Of a DNA stretch of 26,354 nucleotides, positions 6,481 through 13,823 are shown one piece after another (within the stretch, counting starts at the first letter, position 1; each line of letters begins with the position of its first letter). The position numbers and the translations under genes were made by a program. This DNA is from JBLNCE01 sp050260415 (lineage in GTDB: Bacteria; Bacillota; UBA4882; JAAYXC01). Below the pieces are notes generated by a model. The model did not search any database, was not told the origin of the DNA, and saw only the letters and a list, made by a program, of their open reading frames with translations. Location of the stretch: positions 1-26,354 of the forward strand of contig JBLNCE010000091.1 of assembly GCA_050260415.1 (NCBI GenBank). The letters are read 5' to 3'.

Positions 6481-7451
6481 TTACTCAGCTCCGTCACCGT
6501 ATAGGTCCATAACGCGGGCATCTTCAAGCGTAAGGAATAAAATGTCAAAGTCTTGCCGTCGGGGCTCCAGACGGGCGGCCCGCCGGTCAAGGCGACGTTC
6601 GACACTATCTCGCGGTCGGCGGTCCCGGCTAGGTCGCGCAGGAACAACGCCCATTGATCCGGATCGGGGATCGACGAAACCTGGCCGGTGTTCTTTTTTT
6701 GGCCGTAATACGCCAGCCATTTACCGTCCGGGCTGACGGAGGGCATGCGCTGGTCGAGTTCCGCGGTTGACAAAGGTTCGTCCTTACCGGTAGCGGTTAA
6801 GAAACGCCAGAGGCGGCCGCCGGCAATGACCTGAACCGAGTAAGTTTTGCCGCCGACCACCGTTTCGCGTTTGACCAGCCGGTAACGGGTGTAATAGATC
6901 GCGCCGTCCGGTCCCCAACACGGTTCCCCAAGCAGGCCGGGGGAAATGGGCAGGATGTTGACGCGGCCGCTTGCAACCTCGAATACGGCCAGGACGGACT
7001 CTTGCAGCCCCAAGCCGCGCCGAAAAACGATGGCGCTCCCGTCAGGCGACCAACTTGGCTGCCGGTCATCCGGCCCCTTGGTCAGTCTGCGTCCGGCGCC
7101 CGTGGCAACGTCTTTCCACCAGAGGCAGGTCCTGCGGCCGTCGGAGAGCTCGCGGCGGACCAACGCCAGGTATTTGCCGTTGGGCGACCATCGGGGCCAA
7201 TCATCGCAAAACTCATTGGTGTTAGTCCAAAGAACGGGTTTCTCCGCGCCGATCGCATAGAGCCAGACACGCGCCTGTTCCGCTGATTGGGAGTGATACT
7301 TGCCGGCCAAGGCCAGGTAACGGCCGTCCGGTGACCAATCACAGTCCCAGAAATCGAAATCGTTGCTAAATAAGCGCGTAAGGCGCTCCTCGCCTCCGGC
7401 CACCGCGCATGCTATCGCCAGGCACAAAAGAAACCAGCCGATCCATCGCAT
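6477..7451 (-). CDS. Secreted PD40/TolB-like beta-propeller protein
   Basis: This protein of about 324 residues starts with a signal peptide (MRWIGWFLLCLAIACAVAGG) and then carries six WSPDG-type PD40 motifs: CDWSPDGRY, WPRWSPNGKY, PSWSPDGSA, CWGPDGAI, SVSPDGKWL and VWSPDGKTL. This is consistent with a six-bladed propeller as in TolB or peptidase propeller domains. No peptidase domain is attached. It probably acts outside the membrane as a binding module; the ligand is unknown. ATG 7451 is preferred over TTG 7472 because it begins the signal peptide and has GGGGG about eight bases upstream. Its TGA overlaps the ATG of the M20 gene, so the two are translationally coupled. It lies 75 bp after murB. 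Confidence 0.8.
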   Translation of the reverse strand: MRWIGWFLLCLAIACAVAGGEERLTRLFSNDFDFWDCDWSPDGRYLALAGKYHSQSAEQARVWLYAIGAEKPVLWTNTNEFCDDWPRWSPNGKYLALVRRELSDGRRTCLWWKDVATGAGRRLTKGPDDRQPSWSPDGSAIVFRRGLGLQESVLAVFEVASGRVNILPISPGLLGEPCWGPDGAIYYTRYRLVKRETVVGGKTYSVQVIAGGRLWRFLTATGKDEPLSTAELDQRMPSVSPDGKWLAYYGQKKNTGQVSSIPDPDQWALFLRDLAGTADREIVSNVALTGGPPVWSPDGKTLTFYSLRLKMPALWTYTVTELSK

Positions 7452-7526
7452 CCGGTCGCCCCCTGCTGCCAAACAGCGATAGATTTCGCCGGGTGCCGGG
7501 GGTTCTCCTGCTGGGTGAATCCATTG

Positions 7527-8435
7527 TTAGTCTTCCCCAACCACCTTGATCTCGGGCACGAGCATGACCCCCGAACTCGCCAGCACTCTCCTTTGCACCA
7601 GTTCGATCAGGGCCAAAACATCCGCAGCCGTGGCGCCGCCCAAGTTGACGATAAAGTTGGCATGCAGCGGCGAGACCTGAGCCGCGCCTATACATACACC
7701 CTTCAGACCGGCTTGCTCGATCAAAGGACCGGCATGACCGCCGGGGGGGCGCCTGAAGACGCTGCCGGCGCTGGGCATGGACAAAGGCTGCTTCGCTTGC
7801 CTCTGTCTCGCAAGGCACGCCATCTCTTCGCGGATCGCGGCCTCATCCCCGGCGGTCAGCTTGAAGCGGGCGTTTTCGATGAGGACGGTCTCGCCTTGAA
7901 AGCGACTCTGCCGGTAGCCGAATCCGAGCTCGCCCCCGGACCAGACTTTTTCGCCCCGCCCGGGATAGTAGGCCGTGACTTCCGTTACCACCGCGGCCAT
8001 TTCCCCGCCGTAGGCACCGGCGTTCATGAGCACGCCGCCGCCCACGGTCCCGGGGATGCCGCCGGCAAAAGCCAGCCCGGCCAGCGATCGGGCTGCGGCT
8101 TCATTGGCAAGCTCCGCAAGGGTCAAGCCCGCCCCCGCCAGGACTTCTCCGTCCGTGAAACGGCACCAACGCAAGCAGGGACTGGTCTTGAGAGCAAGAC
8201 CCCTGAGGCCGCCGTCTCTGACCAGTAGATTTGAACCGCGGCCCAGAACAAGCCATGGCAGCTCGCGCAGGACGGCAAAGTCGGCCGCTTGGCGCAATTC
8301 CGCCGGCGTACCCGGTACGACCAAAGCATCCACCGGCCCTCCGATCCTAAAACTCGTGTGGGCCCGCATCGGCTCGTCGAAGCGCACCTCGCCCGCGGCG
8401 ATCATCGTCCGCAGTTCCTCGCGCCAGTCTCTCAC
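7527..8435 (-). CDS. murB: UDP-N-acetylenolpyruvoylglucosamine reductase
   Basis: This 302-residue FAD enzyme reduces UDP-GlcNAc-enolpyruvate to UDP-MurNAc with NADPH in cytoplasmic peptidoglycan precursor synthesis. Visible motifs are HTSFRIGGPVDALVVP, LGRGSNLLVRDGGLRG, LAFAGGIPGTVGGGVLMNAG with AYGGE, GYRQSRF, PSAGSVFRRP with the catalytic Ser225, and the C-terminal LVPEIKVVG with catalytic Glu295. The short length is that of type II (Bacillus-type) MurB. The start is GTG 8435, preceded by GGGGGG at seven bases. It heads the six-gene minus-strand run and is divergent from splB. A possible -10 (TATACT, minus strand) lies near 8472-8477 without a clear -35. No defects are seen. Confidence 0.95.
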   Translation of the reverse strand: MRDWREELRTMIAAGEVRFDEPMRAHTSFRIGGPVDALVVPGTPAELRQAADFAVLRELPWLVLGRGSNLLVRDGGLRGLALKTSPCLRWCRFTDGEVLAGAGLTLAELANEAAARSLAGLAFAGGIPGTVGGGVLMNAGAYGGEMAAVVTEVTAYYPGRGEKVWSGGELGFGYRQSRFQGETVLIENARFKLTAGDEAAIREEMACLARQRQAKQPLSMPSAGSVFRRPPGGHAGPLIEQAGLKGVCIGAAQVSPLHANFIVNLGGATAADVLALIELVQRRVLASSGVMLVPEIKVVGED

Positions 8436-8553
8436 AGATCAACCCCCCGGATAAGATGGTGATTCTCCTGGGCAGTATATGCCGGAGAAGCTTAGATAAA
8501 CCGGGATCGCAAAGGCGAAGAGATCGTTACGGGAGATCATCAAACCCATGTCT

Positions 8554-8560
8554 CAAACTA
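8554..8560 (+). promoter_or_regulatory. Possible forespore sigma -10 element for splB
   Basis: CAAACTA resembles the sigma-G/sigma-F -10 consensus (CATACTA), and splB is a forespore gene in Bacillus. It lies 55 bp before the start. The expected -35 (GAATA-like) is not clear at 14-16 bases upstream, so this is weak. Confidence 0.25.
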
Positions 8561-8614
8561 TTGCCTCTTACCTCTTGCCTGACAGCCTGCTGCCTCCATG
8601 AAGGGGTGTCCGCC

Positions 8615-9634
8615 TTGCTCTTCCAGCCGCAACGGGTGTTCATCGAACGCGCCGTCCTCGATCTGCCTCTGACCCGTCGTGTCCTCGCGCGTCTTGAAGC
8701 CGCCGTACCCGTGGAGGTCGTTGCGACCGCCGGGCGGATTCCCGCCGCTCCTCGCGGCACCGCGCGGGAGGTCTACGGCGCGTCCAAGCGCATGCTCATC
8801 ATCAGCCGCGCTCCCGGGCAGCCCCTGCGCGGCTGCCGTCCGTCGGCCGATTACGAACTGCCGCTGGGCGCCAGTTGCCCCGGTCTTTGCCAGTACTGCT
8901 ATCTGCAGAGCTCGTTGGGGACCCGGCCATATGTCCGGGTCTATGCCGATCTCGACGAGATCATGCGCGCGGTGACCCGCAAGGCGGAGGCGGAACCCGA
9001 GGCCGCGTTGAGTTTCGAGGCGGCGAGCACCTCGGATCCGATCGCCGTCGAACACTTGACCGGCGCCTTGGCGGAGCTGATCCCCTTCTTCGGGCAAACA
9101 CCGCGGTCCAGTCTGCGATTGGTGACCAAGTTCGCGTACACCGAGGGTCTCCTCGGACTCGATCACGCCCGGCGCACCAAAGTGCGCTATAGCCTGAACA
9201 CGCCGTTCGTGGTGGGCAATTACGAGGCGGGCACAGACGCGGTGGCGGATCGGATCGAAGCCGCCAATCGGATCGGCCACGCGGGCTATCCGGTCGGTTT
9301 TGTCCTCGCGCCGCTCATGATCTACCAGGGTTGGGAAGCCGATTATCGGGACCTTCTGCGCCTCCTGGCGGAACGATTGGCGCCGGATCTGCATGCCGGT
9401 TTGACATTCGAACTTATCTCGCACCGTTTCACGTCAAAGGCCAAAGAGATCATCCAGGCGCGCTTCCCACGCTGCCGGCTGGATCTGGATGAATCACACC
9501 GCCGGGTAAAATGGGGGCGCTACGGCCACACGAAATTCGTCTATCCCACCGAGGAACTGCGCCGCTTATGGCTTTTGGTCCAAGAAAGCATCGTCCGCCA
9601 TTTCCCGCAGGCCGTGATCGAGTATTCTACGTAA
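8615..9634 (+). CDS. splB: Spore photoproduct lyase family radical SAM protein
   Basis: This 339-residue radical SAM enzyme has the Cx3Cx2C cluster motif CPGLCQYCYLQ (Cys88, Cys92, Cys95), followed by SLGTRPYVRVYADLDEIM, LTFELISHRFTSKAKEII and LDLDESHRRVKWGRYGHTKFVYP. All are typical of SplB, which repairs the thymine dimer formed in UV-irradiated spores. The start is TTG 8615, with AAGGGG eight bases upstream. It gives the usual N-terminus and length; the longer frame from 8456 reads as noncoding. The odd point is FEAASTSDP: Ser138 lies 43 residues after the third cluster Cys, where the hydrogen-donor cysteine of Bacillus/Geobacillus SPL (Cys141/Cys140) is expected. It may be a catalytically different subfamily. 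It is divergent from murB and convergent with veg. Confidence 0.85.
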   Translation: MLFQPQRVFIERAVLDLPLTRRVLARLEAAVPVEVVATAGRIPAAPRGTAREVYGASKRMLIISRAPGQPLRGCRPSADYELPLGASCPGLCQYCYLQSSLGTRPYVRVYADLDEIMRAVTRKAEAEPEAALSFEAASTSDPIAVEHLTGALAELIPFFGQTPRSSLRLVTKFAYTEGLLGLDHARRTKVRYSLNTPFVVGNYEAGTDAVADRIEAANRIGHAGYPVGFVLAPLMIYQGWEADYRDLLRLLAERLAPDLHAGLTFELISHRFTSKAKEIIQARFPRCRLDLDESHRRVKWGRYGHTKFVYPTEELRRLWLLVQESIVRHFPQAVIEYST

Positions 9635-9686
9635 GTACAAATAAGGGTCAAAGGCGCTGTATGCATCGGGCTTTAGAAGTATCCAC

Positions 9687-9703
9687 CCCGGCATTCTGCC
9701 GGG
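9687..9703. other. Hairpin downstream of splB
   Basis: CCCGGCA/TGCCGGG forms a perfect 7-bp stem with a TTC loop, 53 bp after the splB stop. No T run follows. It could stabilise or terminate the splB mRNA. The rest of 9635-9860 holds no gene. Confidence 0.35.
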
Positions 9704-9801
9704 ACAACACCGGTCTCAGGGCCATTCATGGGCCTTCGTGAGATTAGCGGCGTTCTTTAGGGCGCCGTTGGCTTCCAGCCACTTATCTCCGCTCAGTGCA
9801 A

Positions 9802-9823
9802 GGCCCGCCTCATCGGGCGGGCC
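9802..9823. terminator. Likely terminator between splB and veg
   Basis: GGCCCGCC/GGCGGGCC is a perfect 8-bp stem with loop TCATCG between two convergent genes. A second stem, GGTGGT/ACCACC, lies at 9831-9845, nearer the veg stop. T tracts are poor on both strands, so efficiency is uncertain. Confidence 0.5.
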
Positions 9824-9860
9824 CAACAAAGGTGGTCATACCACCGTAGGCACAAGTAAC

Positions 9861-10127
9861 CTAACCCGTCGCACCGACGGCTCTGGCCTCCCCCTCCGCC
9901 GAAAGCTCCACTTCCTTGGTCAGGAGGTCCGCGTAATTGTAGGAGGTCCGGCGCTCCGTCTGGCGATCGTTCCAGCGCACCACGAACACGTTAGGGTAGG
10001 TCTGTTCGAGTACTCCATCCACTTCCAGCACACGTTTACGGCCCCGATTGGCACGAAGCCGGACCGGCTTGCCGACCAACCCTTTCAGGTCCTCGCGGAT
10101 GCGGCTCAGAACATTGATCTCCGCCAT
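9861..10127 (-). CDS. veg: Veg protein
   Basis: This 88-residue protein matches Bacillus Veg along its length: a helical start (LSRIREDLKGLVGKPVRLRA), NRGRKRVLEVDGVLEQTYPN, VFVVRW, and the signature RRTSYNYADLLTKEVEL. Veg is a small, highly transcribed Sm-like-fold protein that promotes biofilm formation in B. subtilis; its molecular role is unclear. ATG 10127 is preferred over the upstream ATG 10172 because AAGGTGGTG lies at proper spacing and the family begins here. Two sigma-A promoters lie just upstream. Its proximity to rsmA is conserved in Bacillota; here a ykuK-like gene occupies the place often held by yabG. No frame damage is seen. Confidence 0.93.
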   Translation of the reverse strand: MAEINVLSRIREDLKGLVGKPVRLRANRGRKRVLEVDGVLEQTYPNVFVVRWNDRQTERRTSYNYADLLTKEVELSAEGEARAVGATG

Positions 10128-10160
10128 GGGATTCACCACCTTGCCAACATCATGCCACGT

Positions 10161-10189
10161 ATTATAGCACAATGGGACAAGCGTGTCAA
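10161..10189 (-). promoter_or_regulatory. veg proximal sigma-A promoter
   Basis: On the minus strand TTGACA (10189-10184), a 17-bp spacer and TATAAT (10166-10161) match the consensus perfectly. The predicted transcript start near 10154 gives a leader of about 27 nt before the veg ATG. Confidence 0.92.
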
Positions 10190-10201
10190 CGAAAGGCGAA
10201 A

Positions 10202-10231
10202 ATTATAGCAGACGGACGGGCCTGCTGTCAA
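10202..10231 (-). promoter_or_regulatory. veg distal sigma-A promoter
   Basis: A second perfect pair on the minus strand, TTGACA (10231-10226) and TATAAT (10207-10202), has an 18-bp spacer. It lies just downstream of the ykuK stop, so veg can be expressed independently of the rsmA operon. Two strong tandem promoters also precede veg in B. subtilis. Confidence 0.88.
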
Positions 10232-10259
10232 GTGGAACCTACACGCGGGAAAGAGTGAG

Positions 10260-10730
10260 TTATTTCGTGAACTTGTCCGCGACCGTGGAAGCACCGTAGG
10301 ATTCCGGCTTGATGCGCGCGTCAAAGCCGCTTCCCGTCACCATCCCGACCACGTCCCGGATCAGTTCCTTGGTCCGGCCCTGCTCCCCCACGTCCAGGTG
10401 AATCTCGATGTTGAGATCGGCGAGGCCGTTTTCGGCGAGTTTCTCCGCGAGGCGCGAGGCCACGCCCAGACTGCGCGCGGCCTCATGAAAGATACGCTGC
10501 TTTAACCCGTAGCGCGACCGGTCGTGGGAACGGGCGTAGTAGAACCGCGCCCCCTTTCCCTCGCGATGGATGATGATTGCCGTCACAAAGCATACGTCGT
10601 CGCGAATCTGGGAGTCGGTGCCGACGATCAAGCGGTAGTTGTCCTCGGGATGTTCCTCCACATAGCGCGTGATGTCGGCGAAGACTCCATCAAAGCTAAG
10701 TTTGCCTTTTGTCGGGCTGATGAATTGCAT
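10260..10730 (-). CDS. YkuK/DUF458 family RNase H-like protein
   Basis: This 156-residue protein belongs to DUF458 (B. subtilis YkuK). It starts with a short FISPTKGKLSFDGVFADI segment. LIVGTDSQ follows, with the acidic residue expected in an RNase H-like fold, then VTAIIIHREGKGARFYY, and NIEIHLDVGEQGRTKELIRD with another acidic core. The function is not established; a nuclease or nucleic-acid-related role is inferred from the fold. Start ATG 10730 lies four bases after the rsmA stop, so the two genes are co-transcribed and probably coupled. The length is slightly shorter than YkuK but complete. Confidence 0.85.
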   Translation of the reverse strand: MQFISPTKGKLSFDGVFADITRYVEEHPEDNYRLIVGTDSQIRDDVCFVTAIIIHREGKGARFYYARSHDRSRYGLKQRIFHEAARSLGVASRLAEKLAENGLADLNIEIHLDVGEQGRTKELIRDVVGMVTGSGFDARIKPESYGASTVADKFTK

Positions 10731-10734
10731 GACG

Positions 10735-11646
10735 CTACCCTTTCTGGATCGACCCGCTCTCCGGAGACCTTACCTCTAGCCTGTCCGCGATCGCCGCCGC
10801 CAATCGGACGAAGTCGCCGACCGCGAGATCTTCGCCACGGCATCCGGGTTCGATGCCTGCCTGGCGGCAAACGTCCATGAACGCATCGCGGAGGCCATGA
10901 TCTTCCGCCCAACGCCGGCAGGCGTTGGCCAGCGTCTTGCGGCGTTGGCCAAAGGCGGCCCGCGCCACTCCGGCCAAGACCGTTTCCACGCGCGCCTCGA
11001 GATGGAAACGGGACGGAAAGGTCAAGCGAAGAAGAGCCGACTGCACCTTGGGCTGCGGCCAAAAAACGCTGGGCGGCAGGATGGTAACGATCTCGGGTAC
11101 CGCGCGGTATTGGGTCATGACGGAGAGTAAACCGTAGTCTTTGTGCCGCGGCGCCGCCACGATCCGATCCGCGACTTCGCGCTGGACAAGAAATACCATG
11201 CCGCGCCAGGGCAGCTTGGTCTCGAGGAGGTGAAAGATGGCCGGCGTGGTGATATAGTATGGCAGATTGGCCACCGCCACGCATGGGCGTTCCGCCAAAC
11301 CCGCCTCGGCGATCGATTTGCCCAGATCGACCCGGAGGATATCGTCGACGATCACGGTCATCCTGTTCGGTTCGTGCGCCGTCCGATCCGCCAAGATCCG
11401 CGCCAATCCCCGATCGGCTTCGATGGCGATTACGGTCGCGCCCGTTTCCAGCAGCTTGGCCGTCAGAGTCCCGGGACCTGGACCGACTTCGACGACGAGT
11501 TCACCCGGACCCGGATCCGCCGCGGAGACGATCTTGTCCCTGAGATTGGCGTCGATCAGGAAGTTCTGGCCCAGACTCTTGCGCGGAGCCAAACCGTAAC
11601 GCGATAATATCTCCCGCAATACGCGCGGGGAAGTCAGGTCCTCCAT
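10735..11646 (-). CDS. rsmA: 16S rRNA (adenine1518-N6/adenine1519-N6)-dimethyltransferase
   Basis: This 303-residue enzyme dimethylates two adjacent adenines in the 3' terminal helix of 16S rRNA during small-subunit maturation, using S-adenosylmethionine. Motifs are GLAPRKSLGQNFLID at the N-terminus, SAM-binding VVEVGPGPGTLTAKLL, VIAIEADRGLA, and the catalytic NLPYYITTPAIFHLL. A C-terminal helical domain contains FGQRRKTLANACR. The length is normal. ATG 11646 lies six bases after the upstream REC-GGDDF stop, with GAGG overlapping that stop, which indicates coupling. It is followed at four bases by ykuK. Also known as ksgA. Confidence 0.96.
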   Translation of the reverse strand: MEDLTSPRVLREILSRYGLAPRKSLGQNFLIDANLRDKIVSAADPGPGELVVEVGPGPGTLTAKLLETGATVIAIEADRGLARILADRTAHEPNRMTVIVDDILRVDLGKSIAEAGLAERPCVAVANLPYYITTPAIFHLLETKLPWRGMVFLVQREVADRIVAAPRHKDYGLLSVMTQYRAVPEIVTILPPSVFWPQPKVQSALLRLTFPSRFHLEARVETVLAGVARAAFGQRRKTLANACRRWAEDHGLRDAFMDVCRQAGIEPGCRGEDLAVGDFVRLAAAIADRLEVRSPESGSIQKG

Positions 11647-11652
11647 CTTGCC

Positions 11653-12585
11653 TCAGGCATGGCGCCGGTCCCATACATAGTTGCTCCCAGGCATGGACTT
11701 GGCGTAACGGATCAACTCGTGGCCGACCGCGTCGACTTCCAACGCATTATTGAAACGGCGGTGTTCGTTCGTGACCAGGGCGACGGAGATGGTGAGGATC
11801 GGCCATTGTTTGGCGATGCCCTGGCGGTTTTGCGCCACGATCCCACCGCGTTCAAGATCCTCGGGACTGTAAAGCGCGTTGATTGCCGTCTCAAATCGCT
11901 TGATGATCTCCTCGGCGACCTGCTCACCCTTCTTGGGCGGCAGGAGGACCATGAAATCATCGCCGCCGGCGTGACCCACGTAAAAATCCACTTCCACGAG
12001 CCCGTTCAAGGATTCGCGCACGACCGCGGCCACGGTTTTGATGACTTCGTTGCCCTTGGCGAACCCGTAGACCTGGTTGTAAATATGAAAGTTGTCCAGG
12101 TCCAGAAAGAGTAGATCGAAACCACGTCCCTCCGCCAGCAGGCGTCCAACCTGGTCCTGGATCTGTTGCTTGCCCGGCCACCCCGTGAGCGGGTTGGCCT
12201 CTTTGAGATAACGGGCCCGCGCCATGAGGGTATTGACCTTGACCAGAACGTCGCGCGGGCTGAACGGTTTGAGCAAAAAGTCATCCACGCGCAGTCCCAT
12301 GGCTTTGACCTGTTCCGGATCCTGACCCTTCGAGAGGAGCATGATGACGGGCATGTCTCTTGTGTCCGCCTCACGCCGCAGTTCGAAGCAGACCTCGAAA
12401 CCGTCCTTGACGGGGAGGGTGATATCCAGCAAGACCAGATCGGGCTTGGAGGTCTTTATCTTGGCAAGCGCCTCCTGGCCGTCGACGGCCGTCAGCACAC
12501 GGTAGCCCGCATTGGAAAGTTTGATGCTGGCCAGTTCGGCCAGGTGTTGTTCGTCCTCCACGATTAGAACCTTTTCCCCGTTCAT
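11653..12585 (-). CDS. Response regulator with degenerate GGDEF domain
   Basis: This 310-residue protein has an N-terminal receiver domain with VEDE acidic pocket, phosphoacceptor Asp54 in LVLLDITLP, and Lys in LLKPF. A GGDEF-type domain (about 130-305) follows, starting NPLTGWPG. The signature is GGDDF (207-211) instead of GGDEF. The substrate-binding region reads DLDNFHIYNQVYGFAKGNEV, in which the usual Lys, Asp and Asp positions are His, Gln and Asn. No RxxD inhibitory site is visible just upstream. It may thus be a poor or inactive diguanylate cyclase, acting instead as a binding or signalling scaffold (inference). ATG 12585 is chosen for the GGGAGGG Shine-Dalgarno. It is co-oriented with and very close to rsmA; no histidine kinase lies beside it. 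Confidence 0.85.
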   Translation of the reverse strand: MNGEKVLIVEDEQHLAELASIKLSNAGYRVLTAVDGQEALAKIKTSKPDLVLLDITLPVKDGFEVCFELRREADTRDMPVIMLLSKGQDPEQVKAMGLRVDDFLLKPFSPRDVLVKVNTLMARARYLKEANPLTGWPGKQQIQDQVGRLLAEGRGFDLLFLDLDNFHIYNQVYGFAKGNEVIKTVAAVVRESLNGLVEVDFYVGHAGGDDFMVLLPPKKGEQVAEEIIKRFETAINALYSPEDLERGGIVAQNRQGIAKQWPILTISVALVTNEHRRFNNALEVDAVGHELIRYAKSMPGSNYVWDRRHA

Positions 12586-12716
12586 TGCTTGCCCTCCCAT
12601 CGCTTTACCGAACGCACGCACGGATAGTTTGCGCCGGAGCCCCGAGAAATCGATACAGCATAGCCTGCCGGAAAATGCGATCTAATAAACCCCGGATTCC
12701 GAAAGCACCTTATCGG

Positions 12717-12741
12717 TTGCATAATTCGCCGTTTTATGCAA
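12717..12741. promoter_or_regulatory. Palindromic operator-like site
   Basis: TTGCATAA and TTATGCAA form a perfect 8-bp inverted repeat around nine bases. It lies in the 184-bp gap between the transglycosylase stop and the REC-GGDDF start. It could bind a dimeric regulator, or act as a weak hairpin. No T tract suggests a terminator. Confidence 0.4.
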
Positions 12742-12769
12742 GCTTTCCTGCCACGGCGGATCAGTCGCG

Positions 12770-13624
12770 CTAATACACCCGCCGGTGACAACGCCAGAAA
12801 TAGCACGTGGCCAGGATGATATAGCCGCCGAGGAGCATGAGCAGAGGGAGGACGAGTTGCCGCAGCCGCCTGGAGAGGCTGAGCCGTAATGCCAGGTGTT
12901 TATGCTGGATATCGCGGTAAAGGCGGATGAAAGACGCCACGTAGCGGCGAGTTTCGGGGAATTTGGCTTGCGGGGAAAAGACCACGTGACTCTGGCCCGC
13001 GTTATATGCCTGGAGAGCCGCGATATAATCACCGTGATTGATCTCGATGAGGCGGGAGAAATATTGGGTCCCGGTACGGATATTGCCCCACGAAGAGAAG
13101 ATACAATCATCACCCGCCTGGCAGATACCCGGCGCGTGATTACCCCGGCAGGCGCTCTCGGGATTCAGTTCCCGCCAAGTGGCAGGCATAATCTGCATCA
13201 AGCCACGGGCGCCCTTGCGCGATACGAGTGTCGGGCGGCCGCCGCTTTCGATCTCCACGATGTAGGCAACAGCCATCGGGCTGACACCGAAGTGGCTGGC
13301 GGCCGCGTTGATCTCGGCGGCATAGGGCCGGCTCTTGGGCGCGGGCTCATCAGGCGCGTCAAAACGGGCGAGCGCGGCGAAGACCTCGCGATCGTAAGCT
13401 TGTCCGGAGAGGATCACGACGCCCACCGAGACCATGAGCAAGACGCCGAAAAGGAGAAACCCCCGTACCCAGTCGCTGCGCGCCTGGCCCCGCCCCTTGA
13501 CCAACTCAATACCGATGACCAGGGGCGAGAAGAGGATGCGGCCCAGCCACGCACCGATGGTCCGCCAGGGAGATTCTTGACGGTAGCGATAGCGGCGCGC
13601 GGATAGTCTGGCCGATCTACGCAT
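12770..13624 (-). CDS. Membrane-anchored lytic transglycosylase (SLT domain)
   Basis: The protein has 284 residues. A basic N-terminal region precedes a transmembrane helix (about 54-74). The catalytic SLT domain (about 100-240) has VEIESGGRP with the likely catalytic Glu126, GARGLMQIMPATW, and IAALQAYNAG. A second hydrophobic helix (about 257-277) and a basic tail close the protein. Such enzymes cleave glycan strands of peptidoglycan to 1,6-anhydro ends. Two flanking membrane helices are less usual than a single anchor. ATG 13624 is preferred over an upstream in-frame start because GGAG lies nine bases before it. It is divergent from the flippase-like gene. Two cysteines at positions 159 and 168 and one at 174 may form a disulfide (inference). 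Confidence 0.85.
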   Translation of the reverse strand: MRRSARLSARRYRYRQESPWRTIGAWLGRILFSPLVIGIELVKGRGQARSDWVRGFLLFGVLLMVSVGVVILSGQAYDREVFAALARFDAPDEPAPKSRPYAAEINAAASHFGVSPMAVAYIVEIESGGRPTLVSRKGARGLMQIMPATWRELNPESACRGNHAPGICQAGDDCIFSSWGNIRTGTQYFSRLIEINHGDYIAALQAYNAGQSHVVFSPQAKFPETRRYVASFIRLYRDIQHKHLALRLSLSRRLRQLVLPLLMLLGGYIILATCYFWRCHRRVY

Positions 13625-13711
13625 GGGCGCTCTCCAGGGTCCCGGAAGTGTTCCGGACAAATCTTGCAGCGCGAATCATTTCCAGCTCCTCAGGGTGGTC
13701 GATTCTCCACA

Positions 13712-13725
13712 ATTATACCATTATA
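13712..13725 (-). promoter_or_regulatory. Two overlapping -10 candidates for the transglycosylase gene
   Basis: On the minus strand TATAAT occurs twice, eight bases apart (13725-13720 and 13717-13712), about 90 bases before ATG 13624. A matching -35 is not evident, so the call is tentative. Confidence 0.35.
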
Positions 13726-13823
13726 CCATGGCCGGCTCTGGCGGAGAAACCCCGACTACTTTGTACGGGCGGCGCGTACATTCCAGATTGCAGGGATCAG
13801 CGAGCACGATTGGGGGTGGGATC

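Noticed and set aside
8456..8614. N-terminal extension of SplB from ATG 8456
   Set aside because: The added 53 residues do not resemble the family and lack a ribosome binding site, whereas TTG 8615 has AAGGGG at good spacing and gives the usual length.
8558..9424. 288-residue minus-strand frame
   Set aside because: It is a shadow of splB, which carries the radical SAM motif on the + strand.
12586..12769. c-di-GMP riboswitch before the REC-GGDDF gene
   Set aside because: I could not find the conserved GEMM core (such as GGGCAAACC with the tetraloop and its receptor). Only a palindrome is seen.
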